This document shows, in pieces, positions 35,833 through 46,602 of a DNA stretch of 64,000 bases. The notes under the pieces were generated by a model. It made no database searches. It was not told the origin of the DNA and was given only the letters and a program-made list of their open reading frames with translations. The stretch is taken from NCBI RefSeq assembly GCF_025854375.1, contig NZ_CP107575.1, forward strand, positions 186,001-250,000. Reading direction: 5' to 3'. The stretch's first letter is position 1. Every line of letters starts with the position of its first letter. This DNA comes from Glutamicibacter sp. JL.03c (GTDB taxonomy: Bacteria; Actinomycetota; Actinomycetes; Actinomycetales; Micrococcaceae). The position numbers and the translations under genes were made by a program.

Positions 35833-36831
35833 CTAGTAGCCAAGCTCATTCCAGATGGCGTCGACGTTTTGCCGTTCGGATTCGAGGAACTCCTCGAATT
35901 CCGGGCCGGTCAGGAAGGCGTCGGCCCATTGGTTGCGTTCCAGGGCGTCGGCCCATTCGGGAGTTTGGACGGTTTCGGTGACGATCTGCTGGAGTTCTTT
36001 GACGTTTTCGTCGGTGAGTCCCGGAGGGGCGACGATGCCGCGCCAATTGGTCAGCTCGATGTCATAGCCCAATTCCTTCAAGGTGGGCACCCCGGTGGCC
36101 GGGACCGGTTCCGGAGCCGAGACCGCGAGAGCCTTGAGTTTCCCGGCTTCGATCTGGTCGGCGAAATCCACCCAGCCGGAGACTGAGGCCTTGATGGTTC
36201 CGCTGAGCAGGCTCGTGGCCAGTTCGCCACCGCCGGAGTACGCGATGTAGTTCACCGCGGTGGGTTTGAGGCCGGCCTGCTGGGCGAGCTGGGTGATGAT
36301 CATCTGATCGACGCTGCCCAGAGAACCGCCGCCGAAGGCGAAGGCGTTGGGGTCTTTGGCCCAGTCGGCGACCAATTCATCCACCGATTCATAGGGGGAG
36401 TCGGCGGGGACCACCAGGACGTCGTAGTCATCGGTGAGCCGGGCGATCGGGGTGACATCCTGGATGGTGGTTTGAGAGCCATTGATGTTGATGGCGCCGA
36501 GCATCGTGATGCCCATGACCATGAGGCTGGATTTTTCGCCGTCCATGCCGGCGAACTTATTCAGCCCGATGGTGCCTCCGGCACCAGGGATGTTGACGAC
36601 CTGGGCGTTGTTGACGATGGATTGCGCGCGCATGGCCTGCTGGGCTTCGCGGGCCGCTCCATCCCAGCCGCCACCGGCGCCTGCCGGTGCGATGAGGGTC
36701 AGCTGGGCTCGTGCGTCATCGCCGCTGCCGCTGCTGGCCGCATTAAAGGCCGCCCCGGCGACCACTGCGGCGCCGGCCAGGATGGCCATGACGCGAAGCG
36801 GCTTTCGCAGGCGGGTGCTATCAAGAGTCAT
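35833..36831 (-). CDS. tctC: Tripartite tricarboxylate transporter substrate-binding protein TctC
   Basis: A 332-residue exported solute receptor (Bug/TctC family). It has a signal peptide (LRVMAILAGAAVVAGAAFNA), then the family segment LIAPAGAGGGWDGAAREAQQ and IPGAGGTIGLNKFAG. It captures a tricarboxylate outside the membrane. First gene of the tctC-usp-tctB-tctA operon. An AT-rich palindrome lies about 40 bases before it, matching sites in front of the divergent regulator and aconitase genes. Confidence 0.93.
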   Translation of the reverse strand: MTLDSTRLRKPLRVMAILAGAAVVAGAAFNAASSGSGDDARAQLTLIAPAGAGGGWDGAAREAQQAMRAQSIVNNAQVVNIPGAGGTIGLNKFAGMDGEKSSLMVMGITMLGAININGSQTTIQDVTPIARLTDDYDVLVVPADSPYESVDELVADWAKDPNAFAFGGGSLGSVDQMIITQLAQQAGLKPTAVNYIAYSGGGELATSLLSGTIKASVSGWVDFADQIEAGKLKALAVSAPEPVPATGVPTLKELGYDIELTNWRGIVAPPGLTDENVKELQQIVTETVQTPEWADALERNQWADAFLTGPEFEEFLESERQNVDAIWNELGY

Positions 36832-36876
36832 TGTGATCCTTTCGCGCCCGATGCCGGGACGCCGTTGGATGTTACA

Positions 36877-36893
36877 AATTATAAATTATAGTT
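36877..36893 (-). promoter_or_regulatory. Candidate GntR operator before tctC
   Basis: AATTATAAATTATAGTT contains TATAA-A-TTATA (36880-36890), the same odd-centred palindrome core as the site at 37769-37785 before the aconitase gene. Its place just upstream of tctC fits control by the GntR regulator encoded at 36995. Confidence 0.62.
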
Positions 36894-36949
36894 AATGACC
36901 ATAAGTTGTGATCCAAGTCATGTCAAGGCGCGGAAGGCAGGCATGAAAA

Positions 36950-36978
36950 CACCCCCAGCGCCTAAGGCGCTGGGGGTG
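36950..36978 (-). terminator. Intrinsic terminator of the GntR gene
   Basis: A perfect 13-bp stem (CACCCCCAGCGCC with its complement) and a 3-base loop are followed on the minus strand by TTTT. It sits 16 bases after the regulator stop and isolates that gene from tctC. Confidence 0.88.
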
Positions 36979-36994
36979 CTGGTGCGGGCTGGGC

Positions 36995-37654
36995 CTACGG
37001 GGCCAGTGCGTCGATGGCCCGGCGGCCAAGGCTGCCTCGGACGTGCTTGGCCATTTCTTCTTCGGCCTTGGCCGCGTTGCCGGCGATGACCGCCTTGAGG
37101 ATGCGCTCGTGCTCGGCGGCCACGCGCTTCTTGTCCGCGGCTGAATCCTGCCGGACGGACAGTCCGACCTGGCGGTAGCGGTCGGCCTTGTCCCACAGGG
37201 ACTCGAGCATGTTGATCAGCAGGTCGTTGTGCGAGGCCGTATAGATCGAGCGATGGAATTCGCGGTGCGCAGCCAGCGCGGCGAGGTCGGGGTTTGGTGC
37301 CAGCGGGCGCATCTTTTCGGCCGCGGCCTTCATCCGGGTGATGTCCTCATCGGTGCGGTGGGTTGCGGCCAAGGCCGCGGCCATCGGATCAAGGCGTTCG
37401 CGCACCTGGAAGAGATTGGTGGCTTCCTGGGCGGTCAATGGCGCGACCTTGGCGTTGCGGTGGGCGTCGATGGTGATCAGGCCTTCGGCTTCCAGCTTGC
37501 GCAAGGCCTCGCGCATGGGGGTCAGGCTGACGCCGAGGTCGGCGGCAAGCTGCGACTGCGCCAAGGCTTCGCCCGGAACCAGTTCCCCGCTCATGATCAG
37601 TTCCCTGACGCTCTGGTAGGCGTAGGCGTTCTTGGTCAGCGCAGCTTGGCTCAC
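36995..37654 (-). CDS. GntR-family (FCD) regulator of tricarboxylate genes
   Basis: A 219-residue repressor. The winged helix is QLAADLGVSLTPMREALRKL and the FCD ligand domain includes ERLDPMAAALAATHRTDE and the metal-site histidines of AAHREFHRSIY and AEHERIL. I chose GTG 37654 after GAAAGG; the open frame extends to 37708. It stands between the tct operon and the divergent aconitase-isocitrate dehydrogenase pair, with palindromes near all three promoters. A citrate-like acid is the likely effector. Confidence 0.88.
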   Translation of the reverse strand: MSQAALTKNAYAYQSVRELIMSGELVPGEALAQSQLAADLGVSLTPMREALRKLEAEGLITIDAHRNAKVAPLTAQEATNLFQVRERLDPMAAALAATHRTDEDITRMKAAAEKMRPLAPNPDLAALAAHREFHRSIYTASHNDLLINMLESLWDKADRYRQVGLSVRQDSAADKKRVAAEHERILKAVIAGNAAKAEEEMAKHVRGSLGRRAIDALAP

Positions 37655-37713
37655 GAGTGGCCTTTCTCGAAGTGCAGGTTTCCGCGGTGCACATTTCATA
37701 GAGTGCAACGTCC

Positions 37714-37729
37714 TTTTTATAAATGTTAG
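37714..37729 (-). promoter_or_regulatory. Candidate GntR operator near the regulator's own start
   Basis: TTTTTATAAATGTTAG is an imperfect relative of the TTTTATAA-A-TTATAAAA site 55 bases away. It lies 60 bases before the GntR start, so it would serve autoregulation. Confidence 0.45.
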
Positions 37730-37768
37730 CCGGTGGAGCCTTGGGTCGAACGAATGCGTGTTGTACGA

Positions 37769-37785
37769 TTTTATAAATTATAAAA
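37769..37785 (+). promoter_or_regulatory. Palindromic operator before the aconitase gene
   Basis: TTTTATAA-A-TTATAAAA is a perfect 8-bp-armed palindrome with a single central base, 16 bases before the aconitase start, overlapping where the -10 region or transcription start should be. It shares its core with the tctC upstream site. Confidence 0.68.
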
Positions 37786-37801
37786 CTGAAGGGAGAGGCG
37801 C

Positions 37802-40446
<2,645 letters not shown>

Positions 40447-40450
<4 letters not shown>

Positions 40451-41664
40451 ACAACGCCAACAAGCCTGGGGTGATCGTGGAAATCCGCGGCGACGAGGCC
40501 GCCAACGAGATGTTCACCATGGTGCGCGAACGGATTATCAAACCACTCGTTGACGTCGAGATTCAAAGTTTTGACCTGTCGTTGGCCAATAGGGACGCGA
40601 CCGCCGATGCGATTACCTTGCAGGCGGCCGCCGCCGTGAAAGAACATCGGGTGGCGGTGAAGTGCTCGACCATCACGCCCACGGCGGCGCAGGTGGCAAG
40701 ATTAGGGCTGAGCCAACGCTGGAAATCGCCCAACGCGACCTTGCGCAAGGCCCTGAATGGCGTGATCTTCCGGGAGCCGATCGTGCTGGATTCGGTGCCG
40801 CGGATCGTGCCGGGCTGGAAGGCCCCGATTGTCGTTGCACGGCATGCCAACGCAGATCAATACCAGGCAACCGACTTCAAGGTTTCTGGCGCGGGAAGCC
40901 TCACCCTGAGTTTCACCCCGGCCGATGGTTCAGAGCCAATAGTCCGTGAGGTCACGACCTTCGGGAGTGATGGCGGCGTGGCCCTGGGCATGTACAACAA
41001 CACCGATTCCATCCTGGCTTTCGCGCGGGCCTGTTTCAGGCAGGCGCTGCGGTTGAAGCTTCCCTTGTATTTTTCGACCAAGCACACAGTGCTCAAGGAC
41101 TACGACGGTGTTTTTGTTGAAGCGTTCCAGGCTGTCTACCAGTCAGAGTTCGCGGCATTATTTGCCCAGGCGGGGCTCAGCTATGAGCACCGATTGATCG
41201 ACGACATGGTGGCTTTTGCGATCAAGAGCTCTGGTGGATTCTTGTGGGCGCTGAAGAACTACGACGGCGATGTACAAGCGGATATCGTCGCCCAGGGGTT
41301 CGGCTCACCTGGTTTGATGGCTTCGGTTCTGGCTGGGGAGGACGGTGAAACCTGCTTGTTCGAGGCGGCCCACGGAACCGTGGCCCGCCACCACAAGAGA
41401 TTAGTCCAGGGCGAAGAGCTCGGCGCCAATCCCGTGGCTACCATTGCCGCCTGGAGCCGTGCCCTCGAGCATCGTGGAACCTTGGACTCCAATGCCGAAC
41501 TGGTCCAGGCAGCCGGAGCCATCAACGCTGCCATCCGGGCGACCGTGGCTGAGGGGGTGATGACCGCGGACCTGGCCGTCTTGGTCGGCGGCCGTCCGGT
41601 GGGGACGGCGCAGTTCATCGACGCGGTATCCAGCAAGCTGGGGCTGCAGTCCGTTTCGCGCTAA
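40447..41664 (+). CDS. icd: NADP-type isocitrate dehydrogenase (homodimeric)
   Basis: A 405-residue enzyme of the homodimeric isocitrate dehydrogenase type most familiar from eukaryotes. Landmarks are REPIVLDSVPRIVPGWKAPI, then RHANADQYQATDF, and the coenzyme loop HGTVARHHKRLVQGEELGAN. It would oxidise the isocitrate made by the preceding aconitase to 2-oxoglutarate. The ATGA overlap shows translational coupling. It is probably a pathway-specific copy for growth on tricarboxylates rather than the main TCA-cycle enzyme, but that needs the rest of the genome. Confidence 0.9.
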
Positions 41665-41790
41665 GCAGTGGTTATTGAAACGATATTTGTTTAGGAATGT
41701 TTTGGTTTCGAGTGGATCTCTGCCTAAAAGTGCTTTATTGTAAATAAGGTAATTGTCGTTCGCAAGAAATCCTGAAGGAGGGTGGCGATC

Positions 41791-41943
41791 TTGAAGAAAA
41801 ATTCTCAGCGAGCTCTGAACGAGCAGCAAGCCACCAGCTTCCAGTATTTGTTTAACGGTGAGCGTGAGACTCGGCATCACAGTGAGCTGGAGTTCCGCAA
41901 GCTATGCACCTATCGACTCTTACCCGCAGAAACTAGCGGATAA
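41791..41943 (+). CDS. Small ORF, 50 residues, unrecognised
   Basis: A TTG-started frame beginning MKKNSQRALNEQQATSFQYL and ending YRLLPAETSG. It is hydrophilic, with no signal or membrane segment. A very strong ribosome site, AAGGAGGG, lies eight to nine bases before the TTG, which is the main support for translation. It belongs to no family I know. It lies between the isocitrate dehydrogenase gene and a structured RNA segment with a strong terminator, ahead of rtcB, and is lower in GC than neighbours. Confidence 0.5.
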   Translation: MKKNSQRALNEQQATSFQYLFNGERETRHHSELEFRKLCTYRLLPAETSG

Positions 41944-41965
41944 ATCACTCCTTGATCTCATTGGT

Positions 41966-42067
41966 CTCGAACTGAGGTTGAGTTTCAACCTTTGCGAGAT
42001 GGCTGAGGTGAAGGGGTGAGCGAATCTTTCGGGAGTCGATGAACTTGGTTCATTGGCTCCCTTTTTT
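41966..42067 (+). ncRNA. Structured RNA segment upstream of rtcB
   Basis: Two stable hairpins follow the small ORF. The first (41966-41998) pairs CTCG/CGAG and AGGTTGA/TCAACCT around a GTT loop. The second is the intrinsic terminator at 42031-42067. The segment between them is purine-rich. It may be the 3' end of the small-ORF message, a stand-alone small RNA, or an RtcB substrate or cofactor RNA. No known RNA family could be assigned. Confidence 0.4.
42031..42067 (+). terminator. Intrinsic terminator between the small ORF and rtcB
   Basis: GGGAGTCGATGAA and TTCATTGGCTCCC pair over 13 bp (two G-T wobbles) around CTTGG, followed at once by CTTTTTT/ATTTT. This is the strongest intrinsic terminator in the window. 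A frame starting at 42039 would run through it, which argues against that longer rtcB start. Confidence 0.88.
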
Positions 42068-42085
42068 ATTTTCCATTCAAATGTA

Positions 42086-42115
42086 TTGCATGGGATTAAT
42101 TGTCGCGCCTAAAAA
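42086..42115 (+). promoter_or_regulatory. Candidate rtcB promoter
   Basis: TTGCAT (42086-42091), an 18-base spacer and TAAAAA (42110-42115) lie just past the terminator and about 50 bases before the rtcB start. The leader that follows has GCGCC/GGCGC and CTCGA/TCGAG inverted repeats. rtcB is thus likely transcribed on its own. Confidence 0.55.
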
Positions 42116-42167
42116 TAATAAGTGGCGCAAATATGCTCGAATAAAACTTTCGAGAGAGAGGTTAATT

Positions 42168-43367
42168 ATGAGTCATTCAACAGCGTTCCCGGTAGCGCTG
42201 AGTGGCAGTCGTGACCGGGTCCAGATGTGGGCTGCGGAAGCGGACGTTGAAAACGAAGCGCTGGCACAGCTTCGTCGGGTTGCGCAATTGCCCTGGGTGC
42301 ACGGAGTGCGCGTCATGCCCGATGTTCACGTGGGCAAGGGTGCAACGATCGGCAGCGTGATCGCCATGAATCAGGCAGTCTCGCCCTCCGCGGTTGGTGT
42401 GGACATCGGTTGCGGCGTGGCGGCGGTGCGAACCAGTATCCGGGCCGACCAGCTGGTGGGCCTTGAGATGCTGCGCGCCAGCGTCGAGGCCGCCATTCCG
42501 GTGGGCTTCAACGCGCACGAGGAACTGCCAGATCTGCGAAGGTTCGGTCTGGAGGCCGGTGTAGATGGACTGTTCGGGAAGTTTGAATCGCTGGATGAGA
42601 AGGTGCATCGTCTGCGCAATAAGGCAGTGGGACAGTTGGGGACCCTGGGCGGTGGCAACCACTTCTTGGAATTGTGCCTGGACCAGGAAGACCGAGTATG
42701 GATTACCCTGCACTCCGGATCGCGCAACATCGGCAAGACCTTGGCCGACCGGCACATCAGCATCGCCAAGTCGCTGGGACACAACCAGGGGTTGGTGGAC
42801 AGGGAACTGGCAGTGTTCCTCGAGGGCACACCGCAGATGGATGCCTACAAGCACGATCTGTGGTGGGCGCAGGAGTACGCTGCGAAGTCTCGTGCACTGA
42901 TGCTCGCGCTCTTCAAGGAATCGGTGGTGCGACACTTCGAAGGGCTCGATATGGGCTTTGACGCGCCGATCAACGTACACCACAACTACGTCAACGAGGA
43001 GACGATCGACGGGCAGACGCTTCTGGTGACCCGCAAGGGCGCGATCCGTGCTGGTGCCGGTGACTTAGCGCTGATTCCAGGGTCGATGGGAACCGGGTCC
43101 TACATTGTGCGTGGGCGAGGCAACCCGGGTTCGTACTTCTCGGCATCGCATGGTGCAGGCAGGAAGATGAGTAGGACCGCGGCGAAGAAGAGATACTCGG
43201 CGCAGGATCTCGCGGCGCAGACCATGGGGATCGAGTGTCGTAAGGACGCTGGGGTCGTGGATGAAATTCCCGCTGCGTACAAGGACATCCACCAGGTGAT
43301 CGAAGCGCAGAAGGATCTGGTGGATGTCGTTGGTCACCTGCGCACCATCCTGTGCGTCAAGGGCTAG
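42168..43367 (+). CDS. rtcB: RtcB-family RNA ligase
   Basis: A 399-residue cytoplasmic RNA ligase that joins 2',3'-cyclic phosphate (or 3'-phosphate) ends to 5'-OH ends using GTP and manganese. Metal-site and active-site blocks are PDVHVGKGATIGSV, GVDIGCGVAAV, GGGNHFLEL, HSGSRNIG and SASHGAGRKMSR, with His328 the expected guanylylated residue. The sequence type suggests the RtcB2-like branch. I chose ATG 42168 after GAGAGAGAGG. No archease or RtcA/RtcR gene is adjacent. A hairpin follows the stop. Confidence 0.93.
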   Translation: MSHSTAFPVALSGSRDRVQMWAAEADVENEALAQLRRVAQLPWVHGVRVMPDVHVGKGATIGSVIAMNQAVSPSAVGVDIGCGVAAVRTSIRADQLVGLEMLRASVEAAIPVGFNAHEELPDLRRFGLEAGVDGLFGKFESLDEKVHRLRNKAVGQLGTLGGGNHFLELCLDQEDRVWITLHSGSRNIGKTLADRHISIAKSLGHNQGLVDRELAVFLEGTPQMDAYKHDLWWAQEYAAKSRALMLALFKESVVRHFEGLDMGFDAPINVHHNYVNEETIDGQTLLVTRKGAIRAGAGDLALIPGSMGTGSYIVRGRGNPGSYFSASHGAGRKMSRTAAKKRYSAQDLAAQTMGIECRKDAGVVDEIPAAYKDIHQVIEAQKDLVDVVGHLRTILCVKG

Positions 43368-43381
43368 GCATGGAGGGGGGA

Positions 43382-43422
43382 AGCGGTGGATGGGCGCGCA
43401 GGGTGCGGGCCCAGCCACCGCT
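43382..43422 (+). terminator. Hairpin after rtcB
   Basis: AGCGGTGG and CCACCGCT form an 8-bp stem with inner TGGGC/GCCCA pairing, 14 bases after the rtcB stop. There is no T-run. Confidence 0.6.
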
Positions 43423-43512
43423 GCTCTGGCGCAAAACGGTTGTCGTGCCCTATCATCGATGAGTCAGGAGTCACAGTCTTGTGGTTTCCGGCGCTCTCAA
43501 AAGGGGCGATAC

Positions 43513-43539
43513 CCGTTGCCATGCAGCAACTGGTAACGG
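43513..43539 (+). promoter_or_regulatory. Dyad upstream of the TPP enzyme gene
   Basis: CCGTTGCCA and TGGTAACGG pair over nine positions (one G-T) around a 9-base loop, 51 bases before the gene. It could be an operator or a leader hairpin. No TPP riboswitch core was recognised in the 222-base gap. Confidence 0.35.
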
Positions 43540-43589
43540 CAGACATATATGGAATTTTCTTTAGCACCATTCTTTGAAAAGAGTCCATA

Positions 43590-45242
43590 ATGTCTAGCGT
43601 TTCCGCAGCCATTGCCCATGCCCTAAAACCAGTTGCCCCGCAGATCTTCGGACTGATGGGAAATGGCAACGCCCACTTCCTTGATGCCGCCGTCCGCGCG
43701 GGATTCGATTACACCGCGGTACGCCATGAGTCCGCAGCAGTTTCGGCCGCCGACGCGTACTTCCGGATTGCGAACAAGCTGGCTATCGCCAGCACCACCT
43801 ACGGTGCCGGCTACACCAATGCCGTGACCGCACTGGCCGAAGCCGCAGCAGCCGGCACGCCGCTGCTCTTTGTCACCGGTGATGCGCCGAGCACGGGGCT
43901 GCGCGGCTGGGATGTGGACCAGGCCGCGATCGACGGCGGCGTGCGCGCGCCTCGCTACGTCGTGGATCGCCATACCCCGGGCAGCATCGCGTTGCAGGCG
44001 GCCGCCCATGCGCTGCGCGAGCAGACCCCGGTAGTCCTGGCCATTCCCTACGACCTGGCGGCCGCCGAAAGCGCAGGCGAAGTGCTCCCGGATTTCGCCT
44101 CACTGGCCTGCACACCGCCCAAGCCGGGGCTCGATCCGACCGCGCTGCAGCAGCTCGTCGCGAAGCTGGATGCCTCGAAGCGCACGCATATCCTCTATGG
44201 GCGCGGCGCCATTGACGCCGCCGGACAGATCGCGGAACTGGCCCGGAAACTGGATGCCACCACCTCGGGAACGCTGCTGGCCCGCGACCTGCTGGACTAT
44301 GACTTCGACCTCGGGATCACCGGCGGATTCTCCACCGAGGCGAACGCCCGCATCATTGCCCAGGCCGACACGGTGCTGGTCTTGGGGGCTTCGCTGAACC
44401 AATTCACCATGCGTTTCGGCGACCTGGTCAGCCAGTCGGCGACGCTGATCCAGATCGATCTCGGCGCGGCAGCCACCAACGCTCGCGTGGACATCTTCGC
44501 TACCGCTGATGCCCAGTGCGCCACGGCTGAATTGCTCGATGCGGTACAGGACGCGCAGGGCCACTGGTGCGCGGGACTGGACCTGGACGATTTGCGCAGC
44601 CGCCCAGTAGGCGACGACGTGGCCGAGGACGGGTTGCTGGATCCTCGCCGGGTAGCCAGCGAGCTGGAGAAGATCCTGCCGGCCAACCGGGTCCTGGTCC
44701 AAGATGGCGGGCACTTCATCGGCTGGGGTCCGATGTACTGGTCGACGAGCGGTGCGCGTTCGCTGGCCTGCGTGGGCACCGCGTACCAGTCCATCGGTCT
44801 GGGCATCGCCTCCATGGTGGGAGCTGGGGCAGCAGCGCCGGGCCGTACGGTGGTGCTGGCCGCCGGCGACGGAGGGTTCCTGATGGGCCTGGCCGACCTC
44901 GAATCCATCATCCGCACCGTGGACAGCGGGGTGATCGTCATCTACAACGACTCCGCCTACGGTGCGGAGGTCCACCAGTATGGCTCGATGGGCCTGCACG
45001 AAGACCCGATGCTGATCCCGACCGTGGACTTCGCGGGCATCGCCCGCTCCATGGGAGCCACCGGAGTTCGGGTGGAAACGCTGGCGGATATGGCTGGTCT
45101 CACACAATGGGTGGCTGACGGCGCGCGCGGCGTGTGCCTCGTCGATGCCCGCGTCACCACGCGGGTGCGTGCCCCTTATATGGACGAGGTGCTCGCGGCC
45201 AACAAGATCGCGGCCAAGGCATTGGCATTACAATCCGATTAA
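43590..45242 (+). CDS. Thiamine-pyrophosphate-dependent enzyme
   Basis: A 550-residue enzyme of the acetolactate synthase/decarboxylase superfamily. The catalytic Glu47 is in VRHESAAVSAADAY and the TPP-magnesium motif runs GDGGFLMGLADLESIIRT to VIVIYND. Three domains of normal size are present. The substrate cannot be decided: benzoylformate decarboxylase, acetolactate synthase and oxalyl-CoA decarboxylase relatives all share these marks. No small regulatory subunit or pathway partner lies next to it. Confidence 0.88.
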   Translation: MSSVSAAIAHALKPVAPQIFGLMGNGNAHFLDAAVRAGFDYTAVRHESAAVSAADAYFRIANKLAIASTTYGAGYTNAVTALAEAAAAGTPLLFVTGDAPSTGLRGWDVDQAAIDGGVRAPRYVVDRHTPGSIALQAAAHALREQTPVVLAIPYDLAAAESAGEVLPDFASLACTPPKPGLDPTALQQLVAKLDASKRTHILYGRGAIDAAGQIAELARKLDATTSGTLLARDLLDYDFDLGITGGFSTEANARIIAQADTVLVLGASLNQFTMRFGDLVSQSATLIQIDLGAAATNARVDIFATADAQCATAELLDAVQDAQGHWCAGLDLDDLRSRPVGDDVAEDGLLDPRRVASELEKILPANRVLVQDGGHFIGWGPMYWSTSGARSLACVGTAYQSIGLGIASMVGAGAAAPGRTVVLAAGDGGFLMGLADLESIIRTVDSGVIVIYNDSAYGAEVHQYGSMGLHEDPMLIPTVDFAGIARSMGATGVRVETLADMAGLTQWVADGARGVCLVDARVTTRVRAPYMDEVLAANKIAAKALALQSD

Positions 45243-45283
45243 GGCGCTGGCAGAACGGTTGGGGTACGGCGTAGGGTTGACCC

Positions 45284-46360
45284 GTGCGCAAGATACTAGT
45301 TGGAACAGCCAGCCTGAGCCTCGGAGCGCTTCTAGTCCTCCCGGCGACCGCCGCTTTTGCTGTACCAATTGGATCCGGTGATCGGGCCGAGGCGCCGACC
45401 CAGCTGTTTTCTGATTCTTCGTTGCGTGTAGCCACGATCCAAGCCAACCTCACCGCCGAAAACCCCGGTGGGCTCGAGGCGAAACTCATGGGCGGTGCCA
45501 ACCCGCAGGCGGCCCAGGTCGCCGACAGCATTTCCGAAGCCGACGCCGACGTTGTGGTCTTGACCAATATGGATGCCGAACAGGGTGCCGTGGATGCGTT
45601 CAAGGACCAGTACTTGAACAACGAGGCGGATCACCGCACCGATATCGACTACCAGTACTCCTATCTGGCTGTTGGTTCCAAGGGCTTGCAAAGCGGTGCT
45701 GATCTAAACGCTGACGGCGTGATCGGCAGCGCCGAGGACGCCTGGGGCCAAGGCGCTTTTGAAGAGCAGGGATCGATCGTGCTGCTGTCCAAATACCCTG
45801 TGGATGAAGAAAAGATTAGTGCTGTTTCGAAGCTCAAATGGCAGGACGTAGAGAACGGCCACTTGCCCCATACCGACCTGTCGGGGGTCTTGGCTGCCTC
45901 GATTCCGGTCATGAATACCGGCCTGTGGGATATTCCTCTTGAAGTAGGCGGCCAGCAAGTCCACGTGGTCGCCACTCAAACCGAGCCTGAGGATGCGAAC
46001 CCTGGCATCTCGCAGGCTCGGCACGTTGATGAACTGAAGGTCATGACGGACTACTTGGCTGGCAAGGACTACGTGCGCACGGATCAGGGCCGCCAGGCCG
46101 AGGGCGTGGGCGATGAGAAGTTCATTGTTGCCGGCGCCTTGGATCTTCGGGATTCCGCCGAGAGCCGGCTTGAACCATTCCTCAAGGGACTCGCTCGAGA
46201 AGATGCCCTGAATGATAGCGGCAGCTATCTGATCCCGGATGCTTCGTGGCAGGTTACCGGACAGGGACGCATCGAACAGAGCGATCCTCCACTGGAAGAA
46301 GCAGTGCCGAGCACCGTGAAAGCACCCGGATCACTGATCTGGACCGACATCGAGTTCTAG
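45284..46360 (+). CDS. Secreted EEP-fold protein with altered active site
   Basis: A 358-residue exported protein: signal peptide LVGTASLSLGALLVLPATAA, then an endonuclease/exonuclease/phosphatase-like domain. The family pattern LNEFD...PY.Y.AP.NTG..SG.DL...G is recognisable as VVVLTNMD, then YSYLAVGSKGLQSGADLNAD and IVLLSKYPV. The Glu that normally binds metal is replaced (LNE to LTN), and the usual Asp-x-Asn of the second metal loop reads GALDLRDS. Catalysis is therefore doubtful. The start is GTG 45284 with a weak ribosome site. It follows the TPP gene by 41 bases. Confidence 0.75.
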   Translation: MRKILVGTASLSLGALLVLPATAAFAVPIGSGDRAEAPTQLFSDSSLRVATIQANLTAENPGGLEAKLMGGANPQAAQVADSISEADADVVVLTNMDAEQGAVDAFKDQYLNNEADHRTDIDYQYSYLAVGSKGLQSGADLNADGVIGSAEDAWGQGAFEEQGSIVLLSKYPVDEEKISAVSKLKWQDVENGHLPHTDLSGVLAASIPVMNTGLWDIPLEVGGQQVHVVATQTEPEDANPGISQARHVDELKVMTDYLAGKDYVRTDQGRQAEGVGDEKFIVAGALDLRDSAESRLEPFLKGLAREDALNDSGSYLIPDASWQVTGQGRIEQSDPPLEEAVPSTVKAPGSLIWTDIEF

Positions 46361-46602
46361 CCAGAGCCCAGGGCCCTGGAGCAAAGTGGCCGTGCACCGG
46401 CCCGTTCGCGCAGCCCGATCTCCTCACCGGCAGCTCGCCGCGCGTCCGCGCCAGGTGCGGTCATTCGTTCGCATCTCTGCGGGCAGGCGCAGATCGGCGT
46501 CTCCATCCCCAGTCCACGCCGTCCAATCATTGGCCGTCATCCGGGTAGGCCCCCGCCTCCTCAAGGGAACTCTCAGGGTTTTGCGGATAAGCTGGGGGCA
46601 TC

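Noticed and set aside
42039-42167. Longer N-terminus for RtcB starting at 42039
   Set aside because: It would translate through a strong intrinsic terminator and a putative promoter. The conserved RtcB sequence begins at ATG 42168, which has its own ribosome site.
43423-43589. TPP riboswitch before the TPP enzyme
   Set aside because: The conserved CUGAGA and ACCUGAUC-type core segments of the THI element are not present.
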